DNA of 64,000 bases from Amylostereum areolatum (Eukaryota > Basidiomycota > Agaricomycetes > Russulales > Stereaceae): contig SAXG01000115.1 of the NCBI GenBank assembly GCA_012932865.1, positions 28,560 to 92,559 of the forward strand. Direction: 5' to 3'. Position numbers and translations under genes: made by a program. The notes below the pieces were generated by a model. That model was not told the DNA's origin and did not search any database. It saw nothing but the letters and a program-made list of their open reading frames with translations. Below are positions 11,742-22,884 of the stretch, one piece after another. The stretch's first letter is position 1; each line of letters starts with the position of its first letter.

Positions 11742-12158
11742 GACGCGACTTGAGCTTGAGGAAGAGGTCGACGGCGCGGGGAAGCCTGGGAAGGTGGTCG
11801 ACGGAGAAAAAGCGAAGATATACGACGACGAAGAATCAAATGGTCCGCTCGATTCCGCGTGCGGAAGTCACCTGTGCATGGTGCCATGATCAGCTGTCTT
11901 GTCGGATTGTCCTAACTTACTTAGGTCCGGGGCGATCCAAGCTCCTCGCACGGACATTAGAGGGTTGGAAGATGCACGGGTCATTCCAGAGAGATGTAGA
12001 TACATAGAGATCGCGAAGAAATGTAAACGGCGAAAAGGCAGAGAAAACGGAACGTTGAACGACGCAGGAAAAGGTTTCCGAGATCTAATGATCTGGCAAA
12101 GGACTGGGACAGAGTCTGTCGATCTAAATATGTAAGTACCAAAAGCAGACCATTTCTT
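11742..12158. other. intergenic, possibly 5' untranslated sequence of the four-helix membrane gene
   Basis: No independent coding unit is recognised. Confidence 0.35.
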
Positions 12159-12602
12159 TCATCTTGTTCGTTCTGCACCCGATTCGGGGCCCGCGTCAAA
12201 CAGAAGGATGAAGGATGAACAAGTAGCGCTACGAGCAACTGTCGCATCCGGGACCCGAGCTGCCTCAGGAGAGCTGACATACACACGGGCAATACCAGGT
12301 GTAGTGATATTTGCGTATGCTCCCACGAAAACCTCCGTGGAATCACCGGTGGCGATGGCTGCCAGCGACCAGATGGCAGATGTACGCAATGACGCATAAC
12401 TGATCTCAGTGTTGTGTAGTCCGCGGAAGGGGAAAAGTGTTTGAACCCACATCGACAAGTATTCAGGTGTGGGGGATGCCACGCCCTGATCCTTACCTTC
12501 TAAACTAATCGGTTCGTTGCACGCCGGCTCAGGAAGGGCATTCCGTAGTGCAGCCTTATGCAAAGCACGAGGAGAACATGTGGCGACGTTGATATAAGAC
12601 AT
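12159..12602 (-). CDS. uncertain ORF of unknown function
   Basis: 147 codons from ATG 12602, unspliced. The protein has a hydrophobic central part (SAIWSLAAIATGDSTEVFVG) and no motif I recognise. A TATA-like AT run lies at 12707-12715, about 105 bp upstream on this strand. It lies immediately downstream of the first MCM10-flanking paralog and in the same direction. It may be a real orphan gene or chance. Confidence 0.3.
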   Translation of the reverse strand: MSYINVATCSPRALHKAALRNALPEPACNEPISLEGKDQGVASPTPEYLSMWVQTLFPFRGLHNTEISYASLRTSAIWSLAAIATGDSTEVFVGAYANITTPGIARVYVSSPEAARVPDATVARSATCSSFILLFDAGPESGAERTR

Positions 12603-12706
12603 TGGTGGATAGGAAAGGGGGTGACAAAATACATTATCGCTCTGGAGATAGACTAGGACACGCGAACACAAGGGGCTCACGGAAACAACGAGAATGGATG
12701 GTCAAA

Positions 12707-12715
12707 TATATAAAA
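12707..12715 (-). promoter_or_regulatory. TATA-like element
   Basis: TATATAAAA on the plus strand, readable as TTTTATATA on the minus strand, between the stop of the upstream gene and the 12602 start codon. Orientation is ambiguous. Confidence 0.3.
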
Positions 12716-12724
12716 TGTCCACGC

Positions 12725-13888
12725 TCAAGCCTTCCGGACCAGCCGCGCTCGTCCGTTTCTCCTACCATGCTCGTGCTCTTGCCGACAGTGTCCCAGATTT
12801 ACCCCCCTACAGAATATCCCAAAATTTCTGCGGAGGGATGGCGGAGCGGTGAACGCGTGAACCGCGGAAACATCTTCTTGCTGGTCTCCGCATTGGTCTT
12901 CGTCTTCATCGTATTGCGGAGACGTCGTGAAATGGCGTTGAGGCGAACGTGTGCGGGCGTAAACTCGCGCTCCTGTACTTGGGTGTCCACGAGGCGGTAT
13001 CCAAGGTGGTGTGGAAGGACGCTGTGTAATGCCCGGCGGGGTTGGTGGCGCTGTACACAAGTCTTGTCAGACCGACATGGTGGCGTTAAAAATATACTAC
13101 TGACGAGCCATGGGCGTCTTCGTTTCTGAGGGGTGGCGCGCTCTGTGATAGTACTGAGGGTAAGCCCGCACATCTATAGGCGACTCGGAGTAACATGGCT
13201 GTATCGCGGAGTCCGTCGAGCTGGAAGTGCTAGCAGAGCTAGATGTGTTGGGGTTCCTGGTGATAACAAAAGCGGGACGGAGGGGCATAAGGAGCCTGTT
13301 TACTCGCTCTGATGCGCCGCCCCGCGTATTTTAGCTCCTCATTTTTCAACGCCCACAAGGGGCGTAAAAGGTGAATTGATTACCTTGTATTTGTGAGTCG
13401 TTGACGATGTTCTTGGAATCCCTAAGAGCCCACAGGAGATCAAAGTAGATAGATTTGTAAGGCTTCAGCGCCGGCGCACAGGACGTGAACAGATATAGCG
13501 GAATACCCGCGCGAGTCAAGGTGGCGCGCGATATCTGACAGGAAAAGGCGATCGAAGGATCAAGATGTTAGCATCGATACGTACGGGTGATTGAGGAGTG
13601 CTCGCGGGAAGTGTGGCGACATCTTACCTCGATGAGAGTAATTATCTGTCAAATAGGGGCTCGTCATTTAATAACCATTTCACCAGAAAGACGAAACTGG
13701 AGGGGACGAAGGGAAGTAAAGAATGTAATTACCTTCTTGCTGTGCATTCGGAAGACATCCTGTCGGAAGCGCCGCACGTTCTCCAAAAGTATCTGTGCAG
13801 CGGCAAGAAACGTCTTCAGATACCCGAGCCGGCGGGCCAGCTCACCCGCCTGGGTTTGCAAGTCTAAAGGTGGCACTTCGGGGGGCAT
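12725..13888 (-). CDS. unknown-family protein A, one of two paralogs flanking MCM10
   Basis: Exons on the minus strand: 13888-13733 (156 nt), 13645-13628 (18 nt), 13534-13384 (151 nt), 13308-13105 (204 nt), 13050-12725 (326 nt); the sum is 855 nt, 284 residues. All four introns are GT-AG. The first 52 residues form a helical segment (TQAGELARRLGYLKTFL). A six-residue microexon (IITLIE) leads into a conserved core (ISRATLTRAGI, FTSCAPALKPYKSIYFDLLW) and then RLLMPL followed by a Ser/Thr/Pro-rich linker. The C-terminal part contains YARTRSP and, near residue 250, RRNFGIFC. Each of these blocks has a counterpart in the gene at 17903-19067, with exons 1-3 of identical length. I do not recognise the family and see no catalytic motif. 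Confidence 0.7.
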
Positions 13889-14697
13889 AGCGCGGTGAAA
13901 ATAAAACGCAGAGGGGAGAACGAGGGAGAATTGCAGATGAGTGCGGGATGGTGGGAGAAGACGAGGAGCACAAAAGGCACTTTGCAGCGTGGGTTCCCAT
14001 AATAAAGTGCAGCAACCCCCTCTCGCGAGCCGGGGCATTGGGGCCAGCGAGGCGGGTCTCCCGCGGTATGTTCCGGAGTCATGCAGGCGAACGGGCGATG
14101 CATGTAAACAGTTCGTCGGCGGCGTTCTGCCCCTGCGCCTATCTCTCATTTCTACTGCCTACAGTATTTGTTTCCCTGAGATAGCTGCAGAAATTGTTGC
14201 ATTTCGCGAGAAGATAGATGGAGATACCCAGTTGTACTAGACTCCGTGGAACGGAAGAAGAGAAAAGCGACTCTGGCGCTGGCACCAAAAGGGCGGCGGG
14301 TTTAGGCGGAAGATGCCGACGGCATTTCACGTGACATTACAAAGTTGAACAAACATTGACAACGCGTCGGTGGCCTCCCGCTCGGACGCGCCTTGTGTGT
14401 CGTTGACTGCTACGTCGACTGCCACTGAAACGTTCCACGCCCACTCGCCGACGTGTGGTCACAATTACAAAGAAGTTGATCCTTTCGGGAGGAATTTTGC
14501 TATAACGTGTACAGAGTATGCCGCTGCACGCTCTTCTTGCTAGGTCGCCGCTGACTTCGAAATCAGACACCCTGAACCCGCGGTGCGATCTCAGCGGACG
14601 TTACCCCAGTCCGTGAGACGTTCTCCGTGGGTGTATTTATTCACTTACGATTTGACACTTCCAGGTGGCGCCAAACAGAAATAATCACCGTTTGGCC
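13889..14697. other. intergenic, shared 5' region of protein A and MCM10
   Basis: Divergent promoter region between the two start codons. No further gene is supported; the long minus-strand frame running upstream of protein A here is Arg/Pro-rich and unlikely to be coding. Confidence 0.4.
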
Positions 14698-17321
14698 ATG
14701 GAATCAGAAGCAGCTCGGCAGAAGAAAGAGGAGGCGCGACAAGCTGCCCTCCGTAAACAGATCGCTGCCTTACAGGCACAACTTTGTGATCCAAATGATA
14801 TTGATGACTCGTCAGAACGCTTGGAAATCTCCACACCGCACTCACCCAAACGCGCACGGTCTGACGGTCAGGTCCTCGCACCATCCAGTCCGTCTCCTAG
14901 TACGTGCCTCCACATGCCTTTCACGCCGCGTTGTTCTGGCGATTAACATCTCATGGACAGAACGTCGCAGGATTGAGTCTGACACTTCTCGCTCTCATGC
15001 GTCTTCGTCTAGATCTGTAACATCATCCAGAGCACGGAACTTGCCATCGGGCTCTAGCAGACGCAGCGCAGCGCAGCGCGTGCAACCACCACCTCCGCCA
15101 AAACCGTCTACGCTTCTGATCAAACTTTCGCAGATAAACAGCCGCTCACAAGACACTGCAGATACGTCGGAGTCGAAGCGCTCGTCTTCATTCGCTGTGA
15201 AAGCTAGGTGAGCACAGGACGCTTCTGCGCCTATCCTGCACGTCGTTAACTTGGTAACTCAGCTGTTCGTCTGCCGAAGATCCCAAGATTGAAGATGTAG
15301 GCACGGCGCCTGTGCGGGATGACCGTCTTGCGCTCATCGAAGACCTGGAACCGGGACCATACGAGCACAAAGCACCGTTTGACGATCCGCTGTTTGAAAA
15401 ATTGGAGCCCCATTCTGGCATACATCTCACGTCAGTGCATCTATTTCTTTCATATGAGGGAAGTGTGCGAACCGATGGGTTTCTGCGCAGATCTCGTCTG
15501 CTGAGCCACGACGACCTGCAAGAGTACATGACCAGTCGGTACTACATCTCACCCTCGAAACTGTACTCCGTCATTCGCCTACTGCCTAATAACCAGGGCT
15601 ACGACGTGCCCGTCGTTGGCGACTGGGTCACCATCGGCGTCATCGCCGAGCGGGGTCCTACACGCGTCTCTCGCGCCCCCGTTAACACGGGACCGTCCAC
15701 TGAACGCGACTCAGATGATGACGGCGCTATTGGCGGTTCAGCATCTACCTCGCATTCCCAAGGAAAGGACAAAGGCAAGGGTAAAAATTCGAAAGACGAG
15801 CCGCCGCCGACGTCGTCAGGTCGCAAGTACGTCAATCTCAAACTGATTGACTTTGGCACGCGCGGACGGGGCGGGGGAGTCAACGGGAAAGCGGCCATTC
15901 GCGGGGACGCATTTTTGTCGCTCTTACTATTTCAGGCAGATAGTGAAGAACGCATCCCAGGGGAGGGCGCGGCGAAGCCCAAAACAATATACAGAGGTGG
16001 AAGCAGGGGGGCGTTTGAGCAGGTGGCCAAGTTGCGCGAGGGGGCTGTTATCGCACTGTTGAACCCGCGCGTTCTCAAGCCTTTCCAGGTATTTTCCCCT
16101 CAGATTCTCTGGGCGCGGCGTGTTGACCTTTTTCATTTGTCTTGTACCGCAGAAAGCGGTTGATAAGCCGCATCCGACGAATAACATTCTCGCTCTCACG
16201 CCCGAGTCGATCGACTCTGTTGCCATCATTGGGTATGCGCGCGATTTGGGTATGTGCGATGTGCGGAAGAAGGACGGGAAAATCTGTGGCGGATGGTGCG
16301 ACAAACGTCTGAGTGAAGTCTGCGAATACCACCTTCAAGCCGCCGTCGAACGCCGCCGTGCGGCACGCCCCGAGTTTTCTGCAGGGTAAGCAATCCCTTG
16401 TGACGCTGGGCTCCGGTCAGTTGAATGCAATATCCAGGACGATGGGCATGTCCACGTCTGCGCCCAAACGAAAAAAACCTGCGTATGACCCACTACGAAA
16501 GTGGGGACTCGTCCCGGAGTCGAAGTCCTCCACATTGTCGGGAGACGCGGGTGGAGCAACGTATGTCGTTAGCGGACATGTGGTCAACGACACGCGGGCG
16601 CTGTACGTGGGTGAGAACATTGGTAGGGAAGCACAGGCACGCGCCCAAAGAGCGGGGGTTAAGCAGGACGACGCGTTGAAGGTATTACTTGCGCGGGACA
16701 AGGAGGGCATGCGCGCGGTGGAAAAGGCGAGGGAATATGCTGCGATGATGAAAACGAAAGCAGGCGAAAAGGGGAATAAAAAAGGGAAGGCGAAAGAAGT
16801 TCCTCGAGGCGATGACGACGAAGAGGAGACACAAGCGGAGAGCGCAAGTACGACCGCATTGCCGCCGACGAAGTCTGCGTATACGGCAGAGGTTATCAAG
16901 AAGCTTGGGTTTGACCCCACCATTCGTCCGGGGCACAAACGGGAGAGTGATGGCTCAGGCATGCACTCGCAGGTCTGTTTCGTGGTTCAGGGAGCTGTGC
17001 TTTCTGCTGACGTTCTTCGTGACTGAACAGCTCAACCGTCTAGCGTCGCAGCGCGCGTCGAAGCCCATCGAACTGGGACCTCGACCAGGTAAAAAGTTCC
17101 GCTCAAACGTACGTGCTCCCAACCAGCGCCTTGATGAAGCGGGGAACAGCTTTCATGGTGGTGATAACCACGGCGATATTCCCGACTCGGTCAGCGACGA
17201 CGAGTTAGAAATCCGAGAGCAGGAAGTGTTCGGCCGTCGCGTGGGCGCGGGATCAGCGCAGGCGATGGTGAACCTTGATAGCAGCGAGGATGAGTTAGTA
17301 GTAGACGACCCCGCAGAGTGA
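14698..17321 (+). CDS. MCM10: DNA replication factor Mcm10
   Basis: Exons: 14698-14899, 14961-15207, 15263-15430, 15491-16088, 16153-16385, 16438-16972, 17031-17321; 2274 nt, 757 residues. Mcm10 binds the replicative helicase and DNA polymerase alpha and helps activate origins. An N-terminal coiled coil (about residues 1-30, EAARQKKEEARQAALRKQI) precedes a basic Ser-rich linker. An OB-fold region starts near residue 206 (SRLLSHDDLQEY, YYISPSKLYSVIRLLPN, REGAVIALLNPRVLKPFQ), followed by the Mcm10 zinc finger near 440-470 (GYARDLGMCDVRKKDGKICG, WCDKR, CEYH). The tail is Lys-rich then acidic. The 60-nt intron 15431-15490 is open in frame, but removing it gives the expected HLTSRLLSHDD junction. 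Flanked on both sides by diverging copies of one unknown family. Confidence 0.93.
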
Positions 17322-17902
17322 GGCCTCGGTCTTTAGACTCGCGCTCTTTATGAACATTGCTACTCGATATTCAATTTTCGTGACACGGGGGACGCATATA
17401 TTTTTCCACACAAGGGAGGACCAGACGGAGGCCGCAAAATGGTGCATTGACTCCGCGTAGGCGGCGCAGATTACATATACAGATATGATTTAGATTACGA
17501 GATACGAGAAGGTCAGAGTTGATCATTGCGAGGACAAGTCACGACTATCGTTTCCTCATCAGCGGTCCTCTCCCTCGATTCCCTATCTGATGTCAGGCCA
17601 CATTGTATTACATATGAGCGATCGGTACAGAGCGGTTCATTAGACGTAGGGTGTAGTGATGGTCCCACCAGGCTGAGTTGTGCCATGTTTGGCATCCTAC
17701 TTTAGGATTCCGGAACGCTTGCGATTCAGGGTATATGCCAAGTTTACCATTTATTATGCCACCTCTCGCTTCCAGCCGTCACACTCCCCCCCCTTCACCC
17801 TGCCACCACAGACTTCCACTCTTTCATCCGCCTTTTCCCCCTCCTCCCCTCGTCCCCCCCCCTCTTCACCTTTTTTCTTACCTTCTTTAGTCAGCGATTC
17901 GG
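17322..17902. other. intergenic, with a pyrimidine-rich core promoter of protein B
   Basis: A C/T-rich tract at about 17765-17890 ends just before ATG 17903, as often seen upstream of fungal start codons. No gene is seen. Confidence 0.5.
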
Positions 17903-19067
17903 ATGTCTTCGTTTTCCGACTTGGATTTAGCACCCAGTCGGGCGGGAGATCTCGCACGCCGGCTCGCTGCACTGCATTCCTTCGTGCCCGCCACTCGGGA
18001 ACTTCTCTCGATCACACACAATCTTCGACACGAGTCGTCCGCCCGCCGCGCCAGAAAGGTCCGAGTTTTTCTCCAAATACCCGCGCTTTGATATCATACA
18101 CTGAATGGACGAGTAGGTCATTGCCCTTGTCGAGGTACGGACTTGACGCGGCTGATTATCTGCTTTTTCTCATCGGGTTTCTTACCTCTCAACAACAAAG
18201 ATCGCTCGAAGCACCCTCTCCCGCGCCGGAATAAAGCCGCACCAGTTTACAGCCTGTGCACCTGCACTACTGCCCTTCAAGTCGGTTTACTTCGACCTGC
18301 TGCGCGCCCTTCAGGAGCGTTACGATGTCATCGTGGAAACTGACCTCCAAGGTACTTATTTTGCTAACCCTCCACCCCGCGGCCATCGGGACTTTTGGTG
18401 CCTTTGCGAAGCTCTAAACGCCGCGTCGTTACAGATAGAGCGAAACGACTCCTCCTACCACTGTCCTCGTGGCTGGTTATTGAACGAAACGCCGGCGTCA
18501 AGGAGGCGACTATAACTGCTGGTGGCTCTTCGTTGTCGGGTCCGGCGTCTCCGGCATCCCCTAGTACATCGCCGTTTCCATCGCCGTCCGTAAATATCCG
18601 GAGGGAAAAGTCCAACTCGACCCTCGCCTCATCCCCGAGGCGTCTATCCCCAGCGCCTGTGCCATCTATGCCTCGTCAGTCGAATCTTGCCTCGCATCAG
18701 CCGCAATTTCCATCTCACTAATTTTTTTCCAGCACCGTCGACGTTCCCAGATCGCAAGAAAACGTCGGATATCATGCGAGAACGATCGCCACAAAGAGTG
18801 GAAAGGCTGTGGGGTGTAGAGGGTTATGCGCGCACGCGAACCCCGCGGCAGTGTTCCACGCTACCGCCGGAAATTTCAGATGAGAAGTTCAAGCTGGACG
18901 GCGCGCATGTAACCGCCGCTGCAAAACAGCCCGCTCGTCGCTTTGGGATTTTTTGCACCGGTGGGAAGTCCGGGGCATCAAACGCGGGATTGGGCTGTCG
19001 ACGAACAGGACGTTCGGGCGTCGCGGAACGACCAGGTGCGGCGCTCGCGATGTCCAAGGCCCGATAG
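17903..19067 (+). CDS. unknown-family protein B, second paralog flanking MCM10
   Basis: Exons: 17903-18058 (156 nt), 18117-18134 (18 nt), 18201-18351 (151 nt), 18435-18674 (240 nt), 18733-19067 (335 nt); 900 nt, 299 residues. Introns have clear branch sites (CTAAAC, CACTAAT). Block order matches protein A: an N-terminal helix (SRAGDLARRLAALHSFV), microexon VIALVE, a core (IARSTLSRAGIKPHQFTACA then PALLPFKSVYFDLLRAL), RLLLPLSSWLVIERN, a Ser/Pro-rich linker, YARTRTPRQ, and RRFGIFC near residue 259. The donor of the last intron is GTCAGT in both copies. Identity is clear in the core and low in the linker, so the duplication is old. Function unknown; no signal peptide or membrane helix. Confidence 0.72.
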
Positions 19068-20741
19068 TTGACAATAAACGCGGTAATGGCGATAAGCTGT
19101 ACGATGTAAGAAATATCCGGACTGCGTGCGATGGGATATATGGCTAACCAAATGAGCAGATGAACCCCCTCTGTACTATAGGTGTTCGGTGTTTTTCATG
19201 GGGGGAACAGCCCGCCTTCCCCAATGACTGCAGGTCCATATCTTGTGCACCTCATACCCTGTGCGTGGTCGCATGGTCACCCACAATTCGGTGTATGAAA
19301 CACCCATTCAAGGTGACTGCTCGTTTTCAAAAGACCGAGGTGCTGGGGGCAAGGCGAGCTCAAAACCAGTGTCCAGCTTATGAGTTGGTGCTTCATCGTT
19401 ATCATGTCCCACGAAATGCGGATTTTGACAGTCAAAGCAGGCTTCCGGCGGTAGTGTATTCGAAGTAGATCTCTTGCTCGAAGTGATATCTTCGCCCCTC
19501 ATATGATCTGCTTCGCTCTCCAGAGGCGGTGGCTTGAAAACTAATCCGGTTACTGCCATTCCTTTCGGGTCTGCGTTCCCCCCTTGCAGCGGTGAAGGTT
19601 TCCCCAGATATTCCGGTAGAGCACCAGCTAGTATGTATGAACAAGCGCTCGCCGGTAACGACGGAATGTTCCGTGACTTCTTCCATCCAGAAACCATCCA
19701 ATGCGGTATACTCCTCGTTCGGACTCGGAAGGTGGTGTGGCTCCTTGACTCTGCTCTTCGATCCGGCATTCACGCTTCCATGATTTTCTCGGTGAATCGA
19801 AGGTGAACGTTCTTTGCGTTGTATGCTCACTGGCTCCGCGTCTCCCACGGATATTTGATGAGCTTCAAACAGGAGTGGGGTTTCCTACGAAGACCTGAGT
19901 GCGTCAGACCACTGCAGCTTTTGCATTGGTCGCTTCTTGGGTTCGGCGCATGAGGATAAGTTGCGGAGTCTGATTTCTGAATCAGGTTTGGTTCATATAA
20001 TATACAGGTGTAACCGCTGACTCCCAGATAGTAATGACTCCGACATCAGCCATGGGAACTGGATGCTGTGCACAAATTTAGATGATGCAGCCAGATTTTG
20101 TATAAAAGGTGAACAATCCGCCATCCGTGTTCTGCTGACTGCCTTCGTCGTGTCGTGGCCTACTTCAATTTCAGCTTGACTCCTTCGAGCCCTCCCCCGA
20201 CCGCTGATGGGAGAACCAAGGCAAACACCTCGACGTTCAGTCGTACCTTCATTGAACGCTGAGGCTACGCGATACCACTTCTCCCGAAGGTCAGTTATCC
20301 GTGCGCAATCATACGAAAAGGTTGATTGTTTCTCAAGACTAGTTGACTCGATCATGTTCGTGGAAAGGGTCGTCCCTTTGACCATCAGCCGCCACACGGA
20401 GAGATGGGCACGTAACATTCTAGCCGCTCTGTGCGGACACGGCAAGTTTGACGCCCGACGGACATGTGTTCACTTAAAAAGCGTACGGTGACCATTTGCA
20501 GTTGCAGAGATTGCCACGACACAGGATGCATGAGAGTCGTCAGTGATCACGCTGTCGGACTTCAATGTCTCCTGTTTAGTTTCGACCCTGATGGTTAGCA
20601 GATGCCGAAGAATCGAAGGCAGATGCCCGCTTCTTTCAAGGGATTATGCCTGGGAATCGGGTGGCGTGGGTTGGCCTCGGCCCTCTATTCACATACATAT
20701 TGAAGGAGTAGATGCAGCCAAACCGTGTCTCAACCTTCGTC
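19068..20741. other. intergenic region without a supported gene
   Basis: ORFs of up to 153 codons occur on the minus strand (19308-19769, 19993-20445) and a TATAAAAG sequence lies near 20101 on the plus strand. Neither ORF shows a family motif or a spliceable partner. An undescribed gene is possible. Confidence 0.35.
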
Positions 20742-21556
20742 ATGTCATTCCTCAAAATTGTTTTCCTTTGCCTCGTCGGGGTTGCTTATCGCTCTTGCCT
20801 CACGCCGCCCAATCCGCCAGCTTCCCCCGACGAGAGAATGAGAGCGAAGCCTTCAGGCGCAGGATCTACACTCGTCGAGCGTGTGGCGATCTACTCTTCT
20901 TCTCTTTACGTCGTCAGTAAGCAAATAAATGACATTGATGTTGAACTTGGTATTTTTGTAGGGTATAGTGACGTCGATCACGTTTGTCGAAGTGGCTGTC
21001 GCGTACATCGTCAATTACGGCGAGTGGCTGTGATCACAAACTATTAGCCATCTTGTGCCTCGGAAGAGATCCTGGATCAGCACAAAGCTTCATATCCCCG
21101 CAGGTCCTCATCGGCGTCGCCATCGCCGTGGCTGGCGCATACATTCGGTTGGCTTCCTTCCGCGAGATGGAACAAATGTTCACATACGAGTTATCCATCC
21201 GTCGTGACCACAAATTCATCACTACGGGGCCCTACTCTGTAGTTCGCCACCCATCCTACACCGGGTCTTTCATGCTCCACGTAGGAATCACACTATGCGA
21301 ACTCAGCAGCGGAACGTGGTGGACGAGCGTAGGAATGGCTGAAACATGGGCAGGGAAAGCGATTGCGACGACGTGGGCTGCTTTGGTGTGTTATTCATGC
21401 CTAATTTTTGCGAGGGCGCTGAGAGAGGATATGCTCTTGTGCAAAGAGTTTGGGAAAGAATGGGAAAAGTATGCGGAGCGGGTGAAGTTCCGGTTCATAC
21501 CAGGCGTTCTTTGTGAGTGTTTCACTTACTTAGGTACGAAAAGGGAAGCTTACTAG
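20742..21556 (+). pseudogene. isoprenylcysteine carboxyl methyltransferase-like gene with a frame break
   Basis: First of two tandem ICMT-family copies. Exon 1 from ATG 20742 (MSFLKIVFLCLVGVAYRSCL) ends at a GTAAGC donor near 20917. After an intron ending in TTTGTAG, the frame reads ITFVEVAVAYIVNYGEW and hits TGA near 21030. The following stretch (LLAILCLGRDPG through FISPQVLIGVAIAVAGAYIR) continues in a different frame and is then intact to TAA 21556. That part includes the conserved methyltransferase segment ITTGPYSVVRHPSYTGSFML and the C-terminal EEWEKYAERV-like motif (GKEWEKYAERVKFRFIPG). The intron position matches the second copy. Either a one-base indel broke the gene or a non-obvious intron removes the break. 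Confidence 0.55.
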
Positions 21557-22062
21557 CTCAACCTAGAATCTCACTGTTCTACAATTGGTCTGTAATGATG
21601 TTCTTCCGGCTCCAGGTGGGGTGCTGGTGTACGGTGTAACAACCTGTTCCGAGTTGGGAACTTGTCATTGTCCCAAGCACGTGACTCACAGATATTCTGA
21701 CTCCGAATCTGAGTGACGTCAGCATCGTCAAACCTCTCACACTCTGAGTCATCATGTTGAATCTGACCGCCCCGGGCCTTGACGAAGAGAGAAAGCGGGA
21801 CCACAGTACTTATTCACCGCGAAGTAGTCGTTCTTGGGTTAGTAGCGGTTGTCTGGGATGTCAAAGCTCCTGTCAGTCCATCCGTACGTACTTATGCCTT
21901 TGGAAGTTAGAGAATTTGCCTCATGCCACTGGGCGCTCGAGATCACAGAGAAGTTTACGATAAACGCTCATATACATAACTCACGTACCAAGAAGGTCGC
22001 AGGATTCCGGTCTCGGGCTTACGTGCTTCTCCGCATACTTCACCACTCCCATTCACACAACC
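21557..22062. other. intergenic between the ICMT-like copies
   Basis: About 500 bp with no supported gene; includes the promoter of the downstream copy. Confidence 0.5.
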
Positions 22063-22884
22063 ATGTCGTCTTTGAAGATCGCCCTCCTCGCAATTGTGAC
22101 AGCAAGTTATATCGTTACAATGACTTCACCCAATCCCAACCCACCTGGACACGAGCGTATCGGTGTCGAGTCCCTGACTTTGTCGCAGCAGTTTATCGAT
22201 CGTTGGTCATGGATTCTGCCTGTCATATCCAAGGTGAGTATGCTATCGCTTTCACTCATAATATTAACAGTTAATTCGATGCAGGCTATCGTGATATCGA
22301 CGTTCCTTATTGAGACCATCGTTGCGTACGCCGTCGATCATCATACGGACATGTTGGCATACATACTGGCTGGTGACCAAACCGGCATAATCAAGATTTA
22401 TATCTCCCCACTTTTCTCGCTCGGAGTCGCAACCGTCATTGCTGGCACGGCCATCCGAATTGCTTGTTATCGCGAGCTGGGGCCCTTCTTCACGTTCCAG
22501 CTTTCACTTCAGCCACAGCACATGCTCATCACGACCGGTCCGTACGCCGTCGTGCGTCATCCTTCGTACACGGCGCTTGTTGCCGTTTCCGTCGGGGTGA
22601 TGTTGTGCGAATTGAGCGCTGGGACGTGGTGGACCGAGGCAGAAGTGTTCAAGACCACATTGGGTAGATTCCTCGGAACCTTGTGGCTGTGGAACATGAT
22701 CTACTCGATTATTGTCGCTTCGAAGGCTGCGAAAGAGGATGCAATACTACGGCACGAGTTCGGAGATAAATGGGAGAGGTACGCGGAAAGGGTGAAGTTC
22801 AAGTTCATACCTGGCCTGGTTTGTAGGCTTCTTTCTCTGACATTCCCCGGTATAATTCACAATGCAATTCCACAGAAATCGTAG
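22063..22884 (+). CDS. isoprenylcysteine carboxyl methyltransferase-like membrane protein
   Basis: ATG 22063 to TAG 22884 with one intron, 22234-22284 (51 nt, GTGAGT to GCAG, branch TTAAC-like). The intron is open in frame, so unspliced RNA would add 17 residues (273 versus 256). Enzymes of this family methylate the C-terminal prenylcysteine of CaaX proteins in the ER. Seen: an N-terminal hydrophobic segment, several further membrane spans, the substrate and cofactor segment LITTGPYAVVRHPSYTALVA, and the tail DKWERYAERVKFKFIPGLVC. Divergent from canonical Ste14, so a different methyl acceptor is possible. Tandem paralog of the broken copy at 20742. Confidence 0.75.
   Translation: MSSLKIALLAIVTASYIVTMTSPNPNPPGHERIGVESLTLSQQFIDRWSWILPVISKVSMLSLSLIILTVNSMQAIVISTFLIETIVAYAVDHHTDMLAYILAGDQTGIIKIYISPLFSLGVATVIAGTAIRIACYRELGPFFTFQLSLQPQHMLITTGPYAVVRHPSYTALVAVSVGVMLCELSAGTWWTEAEVFKTTLGRFLGTLWLWNMIYSIIVASKAAKEDAILRHEFGDKWERYAERVKFKFIPGLVCRLLSLTFPGIIHNAIPQKS

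Noticed and set aside
13664..14149. Long minus-strand extension upstream of protein A
   Set aside because: Only the part from ATG 13888 aligns with protein B; the upstream part is Arg/Pro/Cys-rich and 3' of 13733 the frame reads into intron 1.
14627..15211. 194-codon plus-strand ORF over the start of MCM10
   Set aside because: Different frame from the spliced Mcm10 exons, which carry recognisable coiled-coil and linker sequence.
15431..15490. Continuous coding through this stretch of MCM10
   Set aside because: It is open in frame, but has GT-AG borders, is 60 nt long, and its removal gives the expected OB-fold entry sequence, so I treat it as an intron.
12725..19067. Homeodomain mating-type (HD1/HD2) pair
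   Set aside because: The divergent arrangement recalls a mating locus, but neither protein has a WF-N-R homeodomain motif and the two are paralogs of each other.
19308..20445. Minus-strand ORFs that might form a gene
   Set aside because: No splice path in phase and no motif; kept as unassigned sequence.
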